Below, piece by piece: positions 8,292 through 16,399 of a stretch of DNA of 64,000 bases. Both the position numbers and the translations under genes were made by a program. The notes under the pieces are model-generated. The model was not told the DNA's origin, searched no databases, and saw nothing but the letters and a program-made list of their open reading frames with translations. The DNA is from Streptomyces parvulus (GTDB lineage Bacteria; Actinomycetota; Actinomycetes; Streptomycetales; Streptomycetaceae), in NCBI RefSeq assembly GCF_014648855.1, contig NZ_BMRX01000018.1, positions 62,001 to 126,000 of the forward strand. Reading direction: 5' to 3'. How positions within the stretch are numbered: position 1 is the stretch's first letter; each line of letters begins with the position of its first letter.

Positions 8292-9821
8292 GTGGCAGCA
8301 GCACCAGTCTGGAGTGTCGACCCCCGTACCGGGAAGCAGCGTGAACAGGTCGCCGTGGAGGCCTCCGCCCAGGAGGTGGACGACGCCGTCCGCGCCGCGC
8401 ACGCCGCCCGGGACGCCCTCGCGGACCGTACCGTCCGCGCCGCCTTCCTGCGCGGCGCCGCCGACGAGCTGAAGGCCGCCGAGGGCACCCTGGTCGAGGT
8501 CGCCGACGCGGAGACCGCGCTCGGCCCGGTCCGGCTCACCGGCGAACTCGCCCGCACCTGCTACCAGTTGCGGGCCTTCGCCGACATCGTCGACGAGGGC
8601 GAGTTCCTCGGCGTCGTGGTCAACCACCCCGACGGCACCGCCACCCCGCCCATCCCGGACCTGCGCCGCTACAAGGTGCCGCTCGGCGTCGTCGCCGTCT
8701 ACTCGGCCTCCAACTTCCCCTTCGCCTTCTCCGTGCCCGGCGGCGACACCGCCAGCGCCCTCGCGGCCGGCTGCCCGGTCGTCGTCAAGGCCCACCCCGA
8801 CCACCCCGCCCTGTCCGAGCTGGTCGCCAAGGTGCTGCGGCGCGCCGCGGCCCGGCACGGCATCCCGGACGGCGTGCTCGGCCTCGTGCACGGCTTCGAG
8901 GCGGGCATCGAGCTGATCCGGCACCCGCTGGTCGCGGCGGCCGGCTTCACGGGCTCGGTCCGCGGTGGCCGCGCCCTGTTCGACGCGGCGGCGGCGCGGC
9001 CGGTGCCCATCCCCTTCCACGGCGAGCTGGGTTCGCTGAACCCGGTCGTCGTCACCGAGGCCGCCGCCGCCGAGCGGGCGGACGCGATCGGCGCGGGGCT
9101 GGCCGGGTCGATGACGCTGGGCGTCGGCCAGTTCTGCGTGAAGCCCGGCCTGGTCCTGGTGCCGGCCGGCGATGCCGGGGACGGCCTGGTCAAGACCCTC
9201 ACCGACGCGGTGAGCGACACCGACGCCGGCGTCCTGCTCGACCACCGCATGCGGGACAACTTCGTGGCCGGCGTCGCCGAGCGGACGGCCCTGCCCGACG
9301 TGGAGTCGCCGGTGACGCCGGGCGCGGGCGGCGAGCACACCGTCGCCGCCGGGTTCCTCACGGTCCCGGCCGCGCGGCTGGCGGCGGAGGGGGAGCACGA
9401 CCTGCTCCTGGAGGAGTGCTTCGGGCCGGTCACCGTGGTGGCCCGCTACCGGGACGAGGAGGAGGTGCGGGGCGTGCTGTCCCGGCTGCCGGGGAACCTC
9501 ACGGCGACCGTGCAGCTCTCCTCCGCAGAGGTCGCGGGGGAGGGGGACGGCGCCGGGCTCCTCGCCGCGGTGACGCCGCTCGCGGGGCGGGTGCTGGTGA
9601 ACGGGTGGCCGACGGGGGTCGCCGTGGCGGCGGCTCAGCATCACGGGGGGCCGTATCCCGCTACGACGTCGACGTCCACCTCGGTGGGCGGGACGGCGGT
9701 GGAGCGGTGGCTGCGGCCGGTGGCGTACCAGGGGGTGCCGGAGGCGCTGCTGCCGGCTGAACTGCGGGATGACAATCCGCTGGGGTTGCCTCGGCGGTTC
9801 AACGGGGTGCTTGAGCGGTAG
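8292..9821 (+). CDS. Aldehyde dehydrogenase (NADP+), alpha-ketoglutarate semialdehyde dehydrogenase type
   Basis: This 509-residue enzyme belongs to the branch of aldehyde dehydrogenases that oxidise 2,5-dioxopentanoate to 2-oxoglutarate at the end of sugar-acid and pentose oxidation. It shows the cofactor segment VYSASNFPFAFSVPGGDTA, the general base Glu245 in FHGELGSLNPV and the catalytic Cys282 in GVGQFCVKPG. The GTG at 8292 is preferred because GGAGGG lies 7 bases upstream at 8279-8284; a GTG at 8277 in the same frame has no such site. The divergent IclR gene and nearby pectate lyase and GH43 genes suggest use of hexuronates or pentoses released from cell walls. Confidence 0.88.
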   Translation: MAAAPVWSVDPRTGKQREQVAVEASAQEVDDAVRAAHAARDALADRTVRAAFLRGAADELKAAEGTLVEVADAETALGPVRLTGELARTCYQLRAFADIVDEGEFLGVVVNHPDGTATPPIPDLRRYKVPLGVVAVYSASNFPFAFSVPGGDTASALAAGCPVVVKAHPDHPALSELVAKVLRRAAARHGIPDGVLGLVHGFEAGIELIRHPLVAAAGFTGSVRGGRALFDAAAARPVPIPFHGELGSLNPVVVTEAAAAERADAIGAGLAGSMTLGVGQFCVKPGLVLVPAGDAGDGLVKTLTDAVSDTDAGVLLDHRMRDNFVAGVAERTALPDVESPVTPGAGGEHTVAAGFLTVPAARLAAEGEHDLLLEECFGPVTVVARYRDEEEVRGVLSRLPGNLTATVQLSSAEVAGEGDGAGLLAAVTPLAGRVLVNGWPTGVAVAAAQHHGGPYPATTSTSTSVGGTAVERWLRPVAYQGVPEALLPAELRDDNPLGLPRRFNGVLER

Positions 9822-9870
9822 CGGTAGCACCGTGGGGGTGCGGGTTCCGTCGCGGGGTGCCGCGGCGTCG

Positions 9871-9901
9871 TGGCTGGTCGCGCAGTTCCCCGCGCCCCTG
9901 A
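9871..9901. repeat. Interspersed Streptomyces intergenic repeat, copy 2
   Basis: The core CGCGCAGTTCCCCGCGCCCC lies at 9879-9898, in the same orientation as copy 1 at 3064. Both copies sit in the gap between a catabolic gene and the next start codon, about 35 to 45 bp before it. A weak hairpin, GCACC (9827-9831) with GGTGC (9837-9841), lies just after the dehydrogenase stop. Confidence 0.8.
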
Positions 9902-9932
9902 GTGTCTCCACCCGATCGGAGAGAATCAGTAC

Positions 9933-10541
9933 ATGGACATCGCACTTCCCGAACTGCCCTTTCCCCTCCGCCCCTACGGACCCGACGGCGACTGGTCCTA
10001 CGAAGGCGGTGTGCTCACCGGGGTGGCGGGGGCCCGGCAGGACCGGTTCGTGACGCCGACCGGGGAGGCGCTGGACACGCCCTCCGACGCGCCCCGGCTG
10101 CTCGGCGCCCCCGACGGGGACTTCCAGCTGGTCGCCCGCGTCACGGTCGGGTTCAAGGGGGCCTTCGACGCCGGGGTGCTCTACGTCCACGTCGGTGAGC
10201 GGGCCTGGGCCAAGCTGTGCCTGGAGTACTCGCCGGACGTGCCCACCGTCTGCACGGTGGTCACCCGGGGGCACTCCGACGACTGCAACTCCTTCACCGT
10301 GGACGGGAGTTCCGTCTGGTTCCGGGTCAGCCGCAGCGGGCGGGCCTTCGCCTTCCACGCCTCGCCCGACGGCGAGCGCTGGACCTTCGTGCGCCTCTTC
10401 ACGCTCGGCGACGAGCGCGAGACCGGTGCGGCCCTGGTCGGCTTCCTGGCCCAGGCGCCGACGGGGGAGGGCTGCGTCGTGACGTACGACCGTCTGGAGT
10501 TCCGGCCGGGCTGGCCGGCGGACCTGCGCGACGGCAGCTGA
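9933..10541 (+). CDS. DUF1349 domain protein (concanavalin-like fold)
   Basis: This 202-residue protein fits the DUF1349 family, a beta-sandwich fold related to carbohydrate-binding lectins: FQLVARVTVGFKGAFDAGVL, WAKLCLEYSPD and a C-terminal VGFLAQAPTGEGC segment. No signal peptide is present, so it is probably cytoplasmic. The ATG at 9933 has GGAGAG 9 bases upstream. It follows the aldehyde dehydrogenase gene and may share its role in sugar catabolism, but no activity is known to me. Confidence 0.8.
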   Translation: MDIALPELPFPLRPYGPDGDWSYEGGVLTGVAGARQDRFVTPTGEALDTPSDAPRLLGAPDGDFQLVARVTVGFKGAFDAGVLYVHVGERAWAKLCLEYSPDVPTVCTVVTRGHSDDCNSFTVDGSSVWFRVSRSGRAFAFHASPDGERWTFVRLFTLGDERETGAALVGFLAQAPTGEGCVVTYDRLEFRPGWPADLRDGS

Positions 10542-10578
10542 CGCAACCGCAGGGGTGGTCGCGCGCGTCCTGCGGTGC

Positions 10579-11082
10579 ATGATCAGCGAACGTGTGACCG
10601 GAAGCAGGGTGATCCGCACCGTCCTGCCCGCCGAGGCCGAGACCGTCGCAGCCCTGCACGCCAGGGCCCGGGCGACGTACTACCCCGACGGGCTGCCCGA
10701 GGACGGTCTCGACTGGCCGGCCCGCTGGCGCAGCACCGTGGAGCGGGCCGACGGGCATGTGCTGTGCGCCGTCGAACAGGGACGCATCGCCGCCATCGCC
10801 TCGTTCCGGGTCCCCGAGGGCGGAGCGGCGGACACGGTGAAGCTGTTCCAGTTCCACGTCGACCCCGACCACTGGCGCGCCGGCCTCGGCACCGCCCTGC
10901 ACGCCGCCTGCGTCGAACAGTGGCAGGCCGACGGACGCCGGGCGGCGGTGCTGGACGTCCACGTCGACAACCGGCGGGCGCAGGCCTTCTACGCCCGCCT
11001 GGGCTGGGTCCCGGACCCGGAGAACCCGCCCGCCGACGGCGACCACCACCTGTTCCTGCGCTTCCGGGTGCCCGGGGAATGA
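10579..11082 (+). CDS. GNAT family N-acetyltransferase
   Basis: This protein of about 167 residues has a GNAT domain with the core DHWRAGLGTALHAACVEQW (acetyl-CoA binding) and LDVHVDNRRAQAFYARLGW (last strand and helix). The start is uncertain: ATG at 10579 is used, but GTG at 10594 or at 10609 (GGAAG just upstream) is also possible, and none has a strong ribosome-binding site. The substrate is unknown. Confidence 0.8.
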   Translation: MISERVTGSRVIRTVLPAEAETVAALHARARATYYPDGLPEDGLDWPARWRSTVERADGHVLCAVEQGRIAAIASFRVPEGGAADTVKLFQFHVDPDHWRAGLGTALHAACVEQWQADGRRAAVLDVHVDNRRAQAFYARLGWVPDPENPPADGDHHLFLRFRVPGE

Positions 11083-11157
11083 GCCCCGCTGCTTGAACGT
11101 TCACGTATGGGCGCGGAGAGGGTCTCCGCCCCGTACGACCTGGAGAAGAGCCGAGAC

Positions 11158-11883
11158 ATGCGCGTCGAGATCTGGAGCGACATCGCCTGCCCGTGGTGCT
11201 ACGTGGGCAAGGCCCGCTTCGAGAAGGCGCTGGCGGCCTTCCCGCACCGGGACGGCGTCGAGGTGGTCCACCGGTCGTTCGAGCTGGACCCCGGGCGGGC
11301 CAAGGACGACGTGCAGCCCGTGCTGACCATGCTCACCGCCAAGTACGGCATGAGCGAGGCGCAGGCGCGGGCCGGCGAGGACAACCTCGGCGCGCAGGCC
11401 GCCGCCGAGGGCCTGGACTACCGCACCCGCGACCGCGACCACGGCAGCACCTTCGACATGCACCGGCTGCTGCACCTCGCCAAGGAGCGCGGCCGCCACG
11501 ACGCCCTGCTGGACGCCTTCTACCGGGCCAACTTCGCCGAGGAGCGCTCCGTCTTCAACGACGACGAGCGGCTCGTGGAGCTGGCCGCCGCCGCGGGCCT
11601 CGACGCCGCCGAGGTCCGTACGGTCCTGGCCGACCCCACCGCCTACGCCGACGAGGTCCGCGCCGACGAGCGCGAGGCCGCGCAGCTCGGCGCCACCGGA
11701 GTGCCGTTCTTCGTGCTCGACCGGGCCTACGGCGTCTCCGGAGCCCAGCCCGCCGAGGTCTTCGCCCGGGCGCTGACGCAGGCGTGGGGCGAGCGCACCC
11801 CGCTGAAGACGGTCGACGCGGGCGACGCCGAGGTCTGCGGCCCGGACGGGTGCGCGGTGCCGGGGGCGGAGAACCCCAGGTGA
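11158..11883 (+). CDS. DsbA family oxidoreductase (FrnE-like)
   Basis: This 241-residue cytoplasmic protein has a thioredoxin fold with an inserted helical domain and the redox motif CPWC at residues 11-14 (WSDIACPWCYVGKARFEKAL). The cis-Pro loop is GVPFFVLD. It matches the FrnE / 2-hydroxychromene-2-carboxylate isomerase-like branch of DsbA proteins, implicated in thiol redox and oxidative stress. The ATG at 11158 is chosen because GGAGAAG lies about 9 bases upstream and the fold starts immediately. A second Cys pair near the C-terminus (EVCGPDGCAVPG) is also seen in this branch. Confidence 0.88.
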   Translation: MRVEIWSDIACPWCYVGKARFEKALAAFPHRDGVEVVHRSFELDPGRAKDDVQPVLTMLTAKYGMSEAQARAGEDNLGAQAAAEGLDYRTRDRDHGSTFDMHRLLHLAKERGRHDALLDAFYRANFAEERSVFNDDERLVELAAAAGLDAAEVRTVLADPTAYADEVRADEREAAQLGATGVPFFVLDRAYGVSGAQPAEVFARALTQAWGERTPLKTVDAGDAEVCGPDGCAVPGAENPR

Positions 11884-11914
11884 GGGCCCGTACATAAGCG
11901 CTGCTTGGAGGAAC

Positions 11915-11930
11915 CGCGTAGAAATACGCG
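11915..11930 (+). other. Short hairpin CGCGTA-GAAA-TACGCG before the aminotransferase gene
   Basis: A perfect 6-bp stem closes a GAAA tetraloop. It ends one base before an ATG at 11931 and 36 bases before the preferred start at 11967. A similar string, CGCGTAGAAA, occurs at 4552-4561 before the HAD phosphatase, without the second arm. It could be an mRNA structure or a promoter element. The role is unknown. Confidence 0.35.
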
Positions 11931-11966
11931 ATGGACGGGGAGGTCCAGGGGTCGCAGAGTGGTGCC

Positions 11967-13025
11967 ATGGAGAGCTTCGAGAACCTCGTCCGTGCCGAGT
12001 TCGCCCCGAAGACCACGTACCTCAACACCGCCAGCACCGGCCTGCTGCCCGCCAGGGCCCTCGTCGCGATGCGGGACGCGGCGGCGTCGGCCGCCGTCGG
12101 GCAGCCGCTCGACATGTTCGCCGACGTCGAGGCGTGCCGGGCCGCCTACGGCCGGCTCGTGGGGGTGCCCGCCACCCGGGTCGCGGCCGGTGCCTCGGTG
12201 GCCACCTACAGCGGCCTGGTCGCCGCCGCGCTGCCCGCGGGCGCCGAAGTCCTCACCGCCGAGGCCGACTTCGCCTCCCTGGTGAATCCGCTGTACATGC
12301 GGGGCGACCTCAAGGTGCGCGCGGTGCCGCTGGAGCGCCTGGCCGAGTCGGTCGGCCCGGACACCGCGCTCGTCGCGGTCAGCTCGGTCCAGTCGGCCGA
12401 CGGGCGGATCGCGGACCTCGCGGCGGTGCGGGACGCGGCCCGGCAGCACGGGGCGCGGACGCTGATCGACGTCTCCCAGGCGAACGGCTGGCTGCCGACG
12501 GCCGCGGACGACTTCGACTTCGTGGTCGCCGTCGCCTACAAGTGGGTGCTCTGCCCGCGCGGGGTCGCGTTCCTCGTCGTACCGGAGGATCTGGGGGAGT
12601 CGGCGGGGCTCACGCCGCTGTTCGCCGGCTGGGCGTCGGGGGAGCACCCCTGGGACAGCTGCTACGGCCCCGTACAGGAGCTGGCGCACTCCGCCCGGCG
12701 CTTCGACGAGAGCCCCGCGCTGTTCTCGTACACCGGCGCCCGGCAGTCGCTGGCGCTGATCGAGGAGCTGGGCGTGGACGCGGTGCACGCCCACGACACC
12801 GCTCTCGCCGACCGGTTCCGCGAGGGGGTGCGCTCACTGGGCCACGAGCCGGTGCCCGCGCCGGGCTCCGCCGTCGTCTCCGTGCCCGGTCTCGGCCGGC
12901 GCAGGGACGAGGTGGCCCGGGCCGGCGTCCAGGTCTCCGACCGGGCGGGCAACCTGCGGGCCGCCTTCCACCTGTACAACACGGCGGCGGACGTGGACCG
13001 GCTGCTGGACGTGCTGGCGGGCTGA
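11967..13025 (+). CDS. Class V aminotransferase-like PLP enzyme (kynureninase/cysteine desulfurase fold)
   Basis: This 352-residue protein has the fold type I layout of class V aminotransferases: YLNTASTGLLPAR at the N-terminus, VSSVQSADGRIADL, the PLP-pyridine Asp168 in TLIDVSQANGW, and the Schiff-base Lys192 in VAVAYKWVLCPRG. The reaction is not determined; kynureninase, desulfurase and isopenicillin-epimerase relatives share these features. ATG 11967 is used; an ATG at 11931 would add 12 polar residues and neither has a good ribosome-binding site. The gene faces ectD and shares a bidirectional terminator with it. Confidence 0.8.
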   Translation: MESFENLVRAEFAPKTTYLNTASTGLLPARALVAMRDAAASAAVGQPLDMFADVEACRAAYGRLVGVPATRVAAGASVATYSGLVAAALPAGAEVLTAEADFASLVNPLYMRGDLKVRAVPLERLAESVGPDTALVAVSSVQSADGRIADLAAVRDAARQHGARTLIDVSQANGWLPTAADDFDFVVAVAYKWVLCPRGVAFLVVPEDLGESAGLTPLFAGWASGEHPWDSCYGPVQELAHSARRFDESPALFSYTGARQSLALIEELGVDAVHAHDTALADRFREGVRSLGHEPVPAPGSAVVSVPGLGRRRDEVARAGVQVSDRAGNLRAAFHLYNTAADVDRLLDVLAG

Positions 13026-13034
13026 GACGTGTAT

Positions 13035-13075
13035 CGGGCAGGAGCCTCCCGTCCCACACAAAAGGCCCCTGCCCG
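13035..13075. terminator. Bidirectional terminator between aminotransferase and ectD
   Basis: CGGGCAGG-A-GCCT (13035-13047) pairs with AGGC-C-CCTGCCCG (13063-13075), twelve base pairs with one mismatch. The two genes converge here, with stops at 13025 and 13090. Confidence 0.7.
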
Positions 13076-13089
13076 AGTTCGGATGCGGG

Positions 13090-13986
13090 TCACCCCACCG
13101 GGGTGAAGTCCCGCGCGCCGATGAACTCCGGCCGCCGGATCGGTGCCGCGAACGGCTCGACGGCGGTGTTCTCGACGCTGTTGAAGACGATGAACACGTT
13201 GCTGCGCGGGAACGGCGTGATGTTGTCGCCCGACCCGTGCATGCAGTTGCAGTCGAACCAGGTCGCCGAACCGGCCTTGCCGGTGAACAGCTTGATGCCG
13301 TACTCCGAGGCCATCTTGGTCAGGCCCTCGTCGGACGGTGTCCCCGCGTCCTGCATCATCAGGGACTTCTTGTAGTTGTCCTTCGGCGTGGCCCCCGCGC
13401 ACCCGAGGAACGTCTTGTGCGACCCCGGCATGATCATGAGACCGCCGTTGGTGTCGTAGTTCTCGGTGAGCGCGATCGAGACCGAGATCGTCCGCATGTT
13501 CGGCAGACCGTCCTCGGCGTGCCAGGTCTCGAAGTCCGAGTGCCAGTAGAAGCCGCTCGCCCCGAAACCGGGCTTGACGTTGATCCGCGACTGGTGGACG
13601 TAGACGTCCGAGCCGAGGATCTGCCGGGCCCGTCCGACCACCCGCTCGTCCCGCACCAGCTTGGCGAAGACCTCACTGATCTTGTGCACCTCGAAGACCG
13701 AGCGGATCTCCTTGGACTGCGGCTCCACGATCGAGCGCTCGTCCGCGCGGATGGCCGGGTCGGTGGTGAGCCGCTCCAGCTCCCGCTGGTAGACCGCCAC
13801 CTCGTCCGGCCCGATGAGCTGGTCGATGGCGAGGAACCCGTCGCGGTCCAGGGACTGGAGATCAGCCTGGGAGACCGGCCCGGGGGTGTCGGGGGAGCCC
13901 CAGACGACCGGGTCCTGCCGGGGGGTTGCCACCTCGGTGGCACCGCGGGTGGGGTAGAGATCGGTGACGTTCGTGGTGGTGGTCAC
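13090..13986 (-). CDS. ectD: Ectoine hydroxylase
   Basis: This 298-residue non-heme iron, 2-oxoglutarate-dependent dioxygenase converts ectoine to 5-hydroxyectoine. The iron ligands are visible as His149 and Asp151 in SGFYWHSDFETWHAEDG and His250 in NCMHGSGDN. The motif FEVHKISEVFAKL and the 2-oxoglutarate region fit the EctD branch of the PhyH superfamily. The GTG at 13986 lies 6 bp after the ectC stop, and its ribosome-binding site GAGGAGG is inside the last codons of ectC, so the two are translationally coupled. It is the last gene of ectABCD and contributes to osmotic and heat protection. Confidence 0.97.
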   Translation of the reverse strand: MTTTTNVTDLYPTRGATEVATPRQDPVVWGSPDTPGPVSQADLQSLDRDGFLAIDQLIGPDEVAVYQRELERLTTDPAIRADERSIVEPQSKEIRSVFEVHKISEVFAKLVRDERVVGRARQILGSDVYVHQSRINVKPGFGASGFYWHSDFETWHAEDGLPNMRTISVSIALTENYDTNGGLMIMPGSHKTFLGCAGATPKDNYKKSLMMQDAGTPSDEGLTKMASEYGIKLFTGKAGSATWFDCNCMHGSGDNITPFPRSNVFIVFNSVENTAVEPFAAPIRRPEFIGARDFTPVG

Positions 13987-13992
13987 GATGAC

Positions 13993-14391
13993 TCACACCT
14001 CCTCGGTGAGCAGCGGGTAGACGCCGTTCTCGTCGTGGTCCTCCCGTCCGGTCACGGGCGGGTTGAAGACGCAGATGCAGTGGAAGTCCTCCTTGACCTT
14101 GAGCGTGTGGCGCTCGTGGCCGTTGAGGAGATACATCGTGCCGGGCGTGATGTGGTACGTCTTCCCCGTCTCGCGGTCGGTCAACTCGGCGTCGCCCTTG
14201 GTGCAGACGACTGCCTCGATGTGGTTCGCGTACCACATCGACGTCTCCGTACCCGCGTACAGAATCGTCTCGTGGACGGAGAAGCCGACCTTCTCCTTGG
14301 CCAGGACGATGCGCTTGCTCTCCCAGGTGCCGGACGCCGACTTCACGTGCCGGTCGGTGCCTTCGATCTCCTTGAACGAACGGACGATCAC
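13993..14391 (-). CDS. ectC: L-ectoine synthase
   Basis: This 132-residue cupin enzyme closes the ring of N-gamma-acetyl-2,4-diaminobutyrate to form ectoine. It starts MIVRSFKEIEGTDRHVKSA and carries the cupin strands MWYANHIEAVVCTKGDAEL and TYHITPGTMYLLNGHERHTL. The GTG at 14391 is chosen because MIVRSFKEIEGT is the usual EctC N-terminus and AGGAGG lies about 12 bases upstream. It is 91 bp downstream of ectB. Confidence 0.97.
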   Translation of the reverse strand: MIVRSFKEIEGTDRHVKSASGTWESKRIVLAKEKVGFSVHETILYAGTETSMWYANHIEAVVCTKGDAELTDRETGKTYHITPGTMYLLNGHERHTLKVKEDFHCICVFNPPVTGREDHDENGVYPLLTEEV

Positions 14392-14482
14392 GGTGTTGCG
14401 ATGCCTCCTAGGTGAAGGGTGTGCAAGGGTCCCCGGCGCCCTCGGTCGCGAGGGCCGAAGGCGCCGGAAGCGGTGGGGGTGT

Positions 14483-15754
14483 TCAGGCGGTCTCACGCAC
14501 GGCGCGGGCCAGGGTCTTCATGCCCTCGTCCAGCTCGTCGGGCGTGATGGTGAGCGCCGGGAGGAGCTTGACGACCTCGCTCTCGGGGCCGGACGTCTCG
14601 ATCAGCAGCCCGAGCTCGAAGGCGCGCTTGGCGACCTTCCCCGCACGGTCCTTGTCGTGGAACTCCAGGCCCCAGACCAGGCCGCGGCCCCGGTACTCCT
14701 TGACGTCCGCGAGGTTCTCCTCGGTGATGGCGATCATGTGCTGCTCGACCTGCTCACCGCGGGTGCGGGTCTGCTTCTCCATCGCCGACCCGTCGGCCCA
14801 GTACGTCTCCAGCGTGGCGGTCGCGGTGACGAAGGCCGGGTTGTTGCCGCGGAAGGTGCCGTTGTGCTCGCCGGGCTCCCAGACGTCCAGCTCCGGCTTG
14901 AACAGGCACAGCGACATGGGCAGGCCGTAGCCGCTGATCGACTTGGACACGGTCACGATGTCCGGCGTGATGCCCGCCTCCTCGAAGGAGAAGAAGGCGC
15001 CGGTCCGGCCGCAGCCCATCTGGATGTCGTCCACGATGAGCAGCATGTCCTGGCGCGCGCACAATTCCGACAAGGCGCGCAGCCACTCGGGCCGGGCGAC
15101 GTTGATGCCGCCCTCGCCCTGCACCGTCTCGACGATCACGGCGGCCGGCTTGTTCAGGCCGGAGCCCTGGTCCTCGAGGAGCCGCTCGAACCACAGGAAG
15201 TCCTCGACGGTGCCGTCGAAGTAGTTGTCGAACGGCATCGGCGTGCCGTGCACCAGCGGGATGCCGGCGCCGGCCCGCTTGAAGGCGTTGCCGGTCACGG
15301 CGAGCGAGCCCAGGGACATGCCGTGGAAGGCGTTGGTGAACGACACGATCGACTCGCGCCCCTTCACCTTGCGCGCCAGCTTGAGCGCGGCCTCCACGGC
15401 GTTGGTGCCCGTCGGGCCCGGGAACATGACCTTGTAGGGCAGGTCGCGCTTGCGCAGGACGATGTCCTGGAAGGTCTCCAGGAAGCGGCGCTTGGCGGTG
15501 GTCGACATGTCGAGACCGTGCGTGACGCCGTCCCGCTCCAGGTAGTCGATCAGCGCGCGTTTCAGGACCGCGTTGTTGTGCCCGTAGTTGAGCGAGCCCG
15601 CTCCGGCGAAGAAGTCGAGGTACTCGTGGCCGTCCTCGTCGTACATGCGGCTGCCCACCGCACGGTCGAACACAGTGGGCCAGCCGCGGCAGTAGCTGCG
15701 CACCTCGGACTCGACGGTCTCGAAGACGCTGAGGTCGGGCTGGGTGATGGTCAC
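14483..15754 (-). CDS. ectB: Diaminobutyrate--2-oxoglutarate transaminase
   Basis: This 423-residue class III aminotransferase makes L-2,4-diaminobutyrate from aspartate semialdehyde, the first step of ectoine synthesis. It shows FFAGAGSLNYGHNN, GPTGTNAVEAALKLAR, IVDDIQMGCGRTG with the PLP Asp pair, and the Schiff-base Lys271 in DIVTVSKSISGYGLP. The start is GTG at 15754 with GAGGAG about 10 bases upstream. A 132-bp gap separates it from ectA. Confidence 0.97.
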   Translation of the reverse strand: MTITQPDLSVFETVESEVRSYCRGWPTVFDRAVGSRMYDEDGHEYLDFFAGAGSLNYGHNNAVLKRALIDYLERDGVTHGLDMSTTAKRRFLETFQDIVLRKRDLPYKVMFPGPTGTNAVEAALKLARKVKGRESIVSFTNAFHGMSLGSLAVTGNAFKRAGAGIPLVHGTPMPFDNYFDGTVEDFLWFERLLEDQGSGLNKPAAVIVETVQGEGGINVARPEWLRALSELCARQDMLLIVDDIQMGCGRTGAFFSFEEAGITPDIVTVSKSISGYGLPMSLCLFKPELDVWEPGEHNGTFRGNNPAFVTATATLETYWADGSAMEKQTRTRGEQVEQHMIAITEENLADVKEYRGRGLVWGLEFHDKDRAGKVAKRAFELGLLIETSGPESEVVKLLPALTITPDELDEGMKTLARAVRETA

Positions 15755-15850
15755 GACGAATCGCTCCTCGTTGGGTGAGGGTGGGAGAGGGAGTCGTACG
15801 AATCCGGCGGGAACCGGTGTGGTCCCGGCGGGAAGTTTGGGGGACCGGCG

Positions 15851-15868
15851 GGCCGGGGGTGCCCGGCC
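15851..15868 (-). other. Hairpin in the ectA-ectB spacer
   Basis: GGCCGGG (15851-15857) and CCCGGCC (15862-15868) form a 7-bp stem with a 4-base loop, 19 bp after the ectA stop and about 100 bp before the ectB start. It has no T-run. It could tune ectA relative to ectB message levels, which is an inference. Confidence 0.4.
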
Positions 15869-15886
15869 GTCCGGGCGTCCGGCGGG

Positions 15887-16399
15887 TCAGCCGGCCGCGG
15901 TCAGGGGACCGATGCGGTACAGGACCTCGGGCTCGTGCGGCCCGTCCGGGAAGACGTCCGTGTCGAACAGCACCTCGCGCTCCAGCCGGGCACCGTGCCG
16001 CTCGGCGAACGAGGTGAACAACCGCTGGGACGCGGTGTTGTCGGGGGAGATGGTGGTCTCCACGGTCGTCGTCGCGCACTCCGCGACAGTGCGGGCGACC
16101 AGCCCGTCCAGCAGGGATGCCGCGAGCCTTCGTCCACGGTACGCCTCGTCCACGGCGACCTGCCACACCAGCAGCGTGTCCGGCCGGTCGGGCCGGTTGT
16201 AGCCGGTGATGAAGCCGACCGGCACCCCGTGCCCGTCACGAGCGACCGCCGAGGTGGCGGCGAAGTCCCGGCACCACAGCAGGTAGCTGTAGGACGAGTT
16301 CAGGTCGAGGACCTTGGAATCCCGGGCTATCCGCCACAGGGCGGCGCCGTCGGCCACTCTCGGACGATCGATTTGCAGGTCTGCTTGCGCGGCAGTCAT
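15887..16399 (-). CDS. ectA: Diaminobutyrate acetyltransferase
   Basis: This 170-residue GNAT enzyme acetylates L-2,4-diaminobutyrate on its gamma nitrogen. Family features are DLNSSYSYLLWCRDFAATSA and the acetyl-CoA region YRGRRLAASLLDGLVAR, then TISPDNTASQRLFTSFA. The ATG at 16399 gives MTAAQADLQI, the start I recall for streptomycete EctA. An in-frame ATG at 16435 would add 12 residues encoded by AT-rich DNA, including a rare TTA leucine codon, and is judged part of the promoter region. First gene of the ectABCD operon. Confidence 0.95.
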   Translation of the reverse strand: MTAAQADLQIDRPRVADGAALWRIARDSKVLDLNSSYSYLLWCRDFAATSAVARDGHGVPVGFITGYNRPDRPDTLLVWQVAVDEAYRGRRLAASLLDGLVARTVAECATTTVETTISPDNTASQRLFTSFAERHGARLEREVLFDTDVFPDGPHEPEVLYRIGPLTAAG

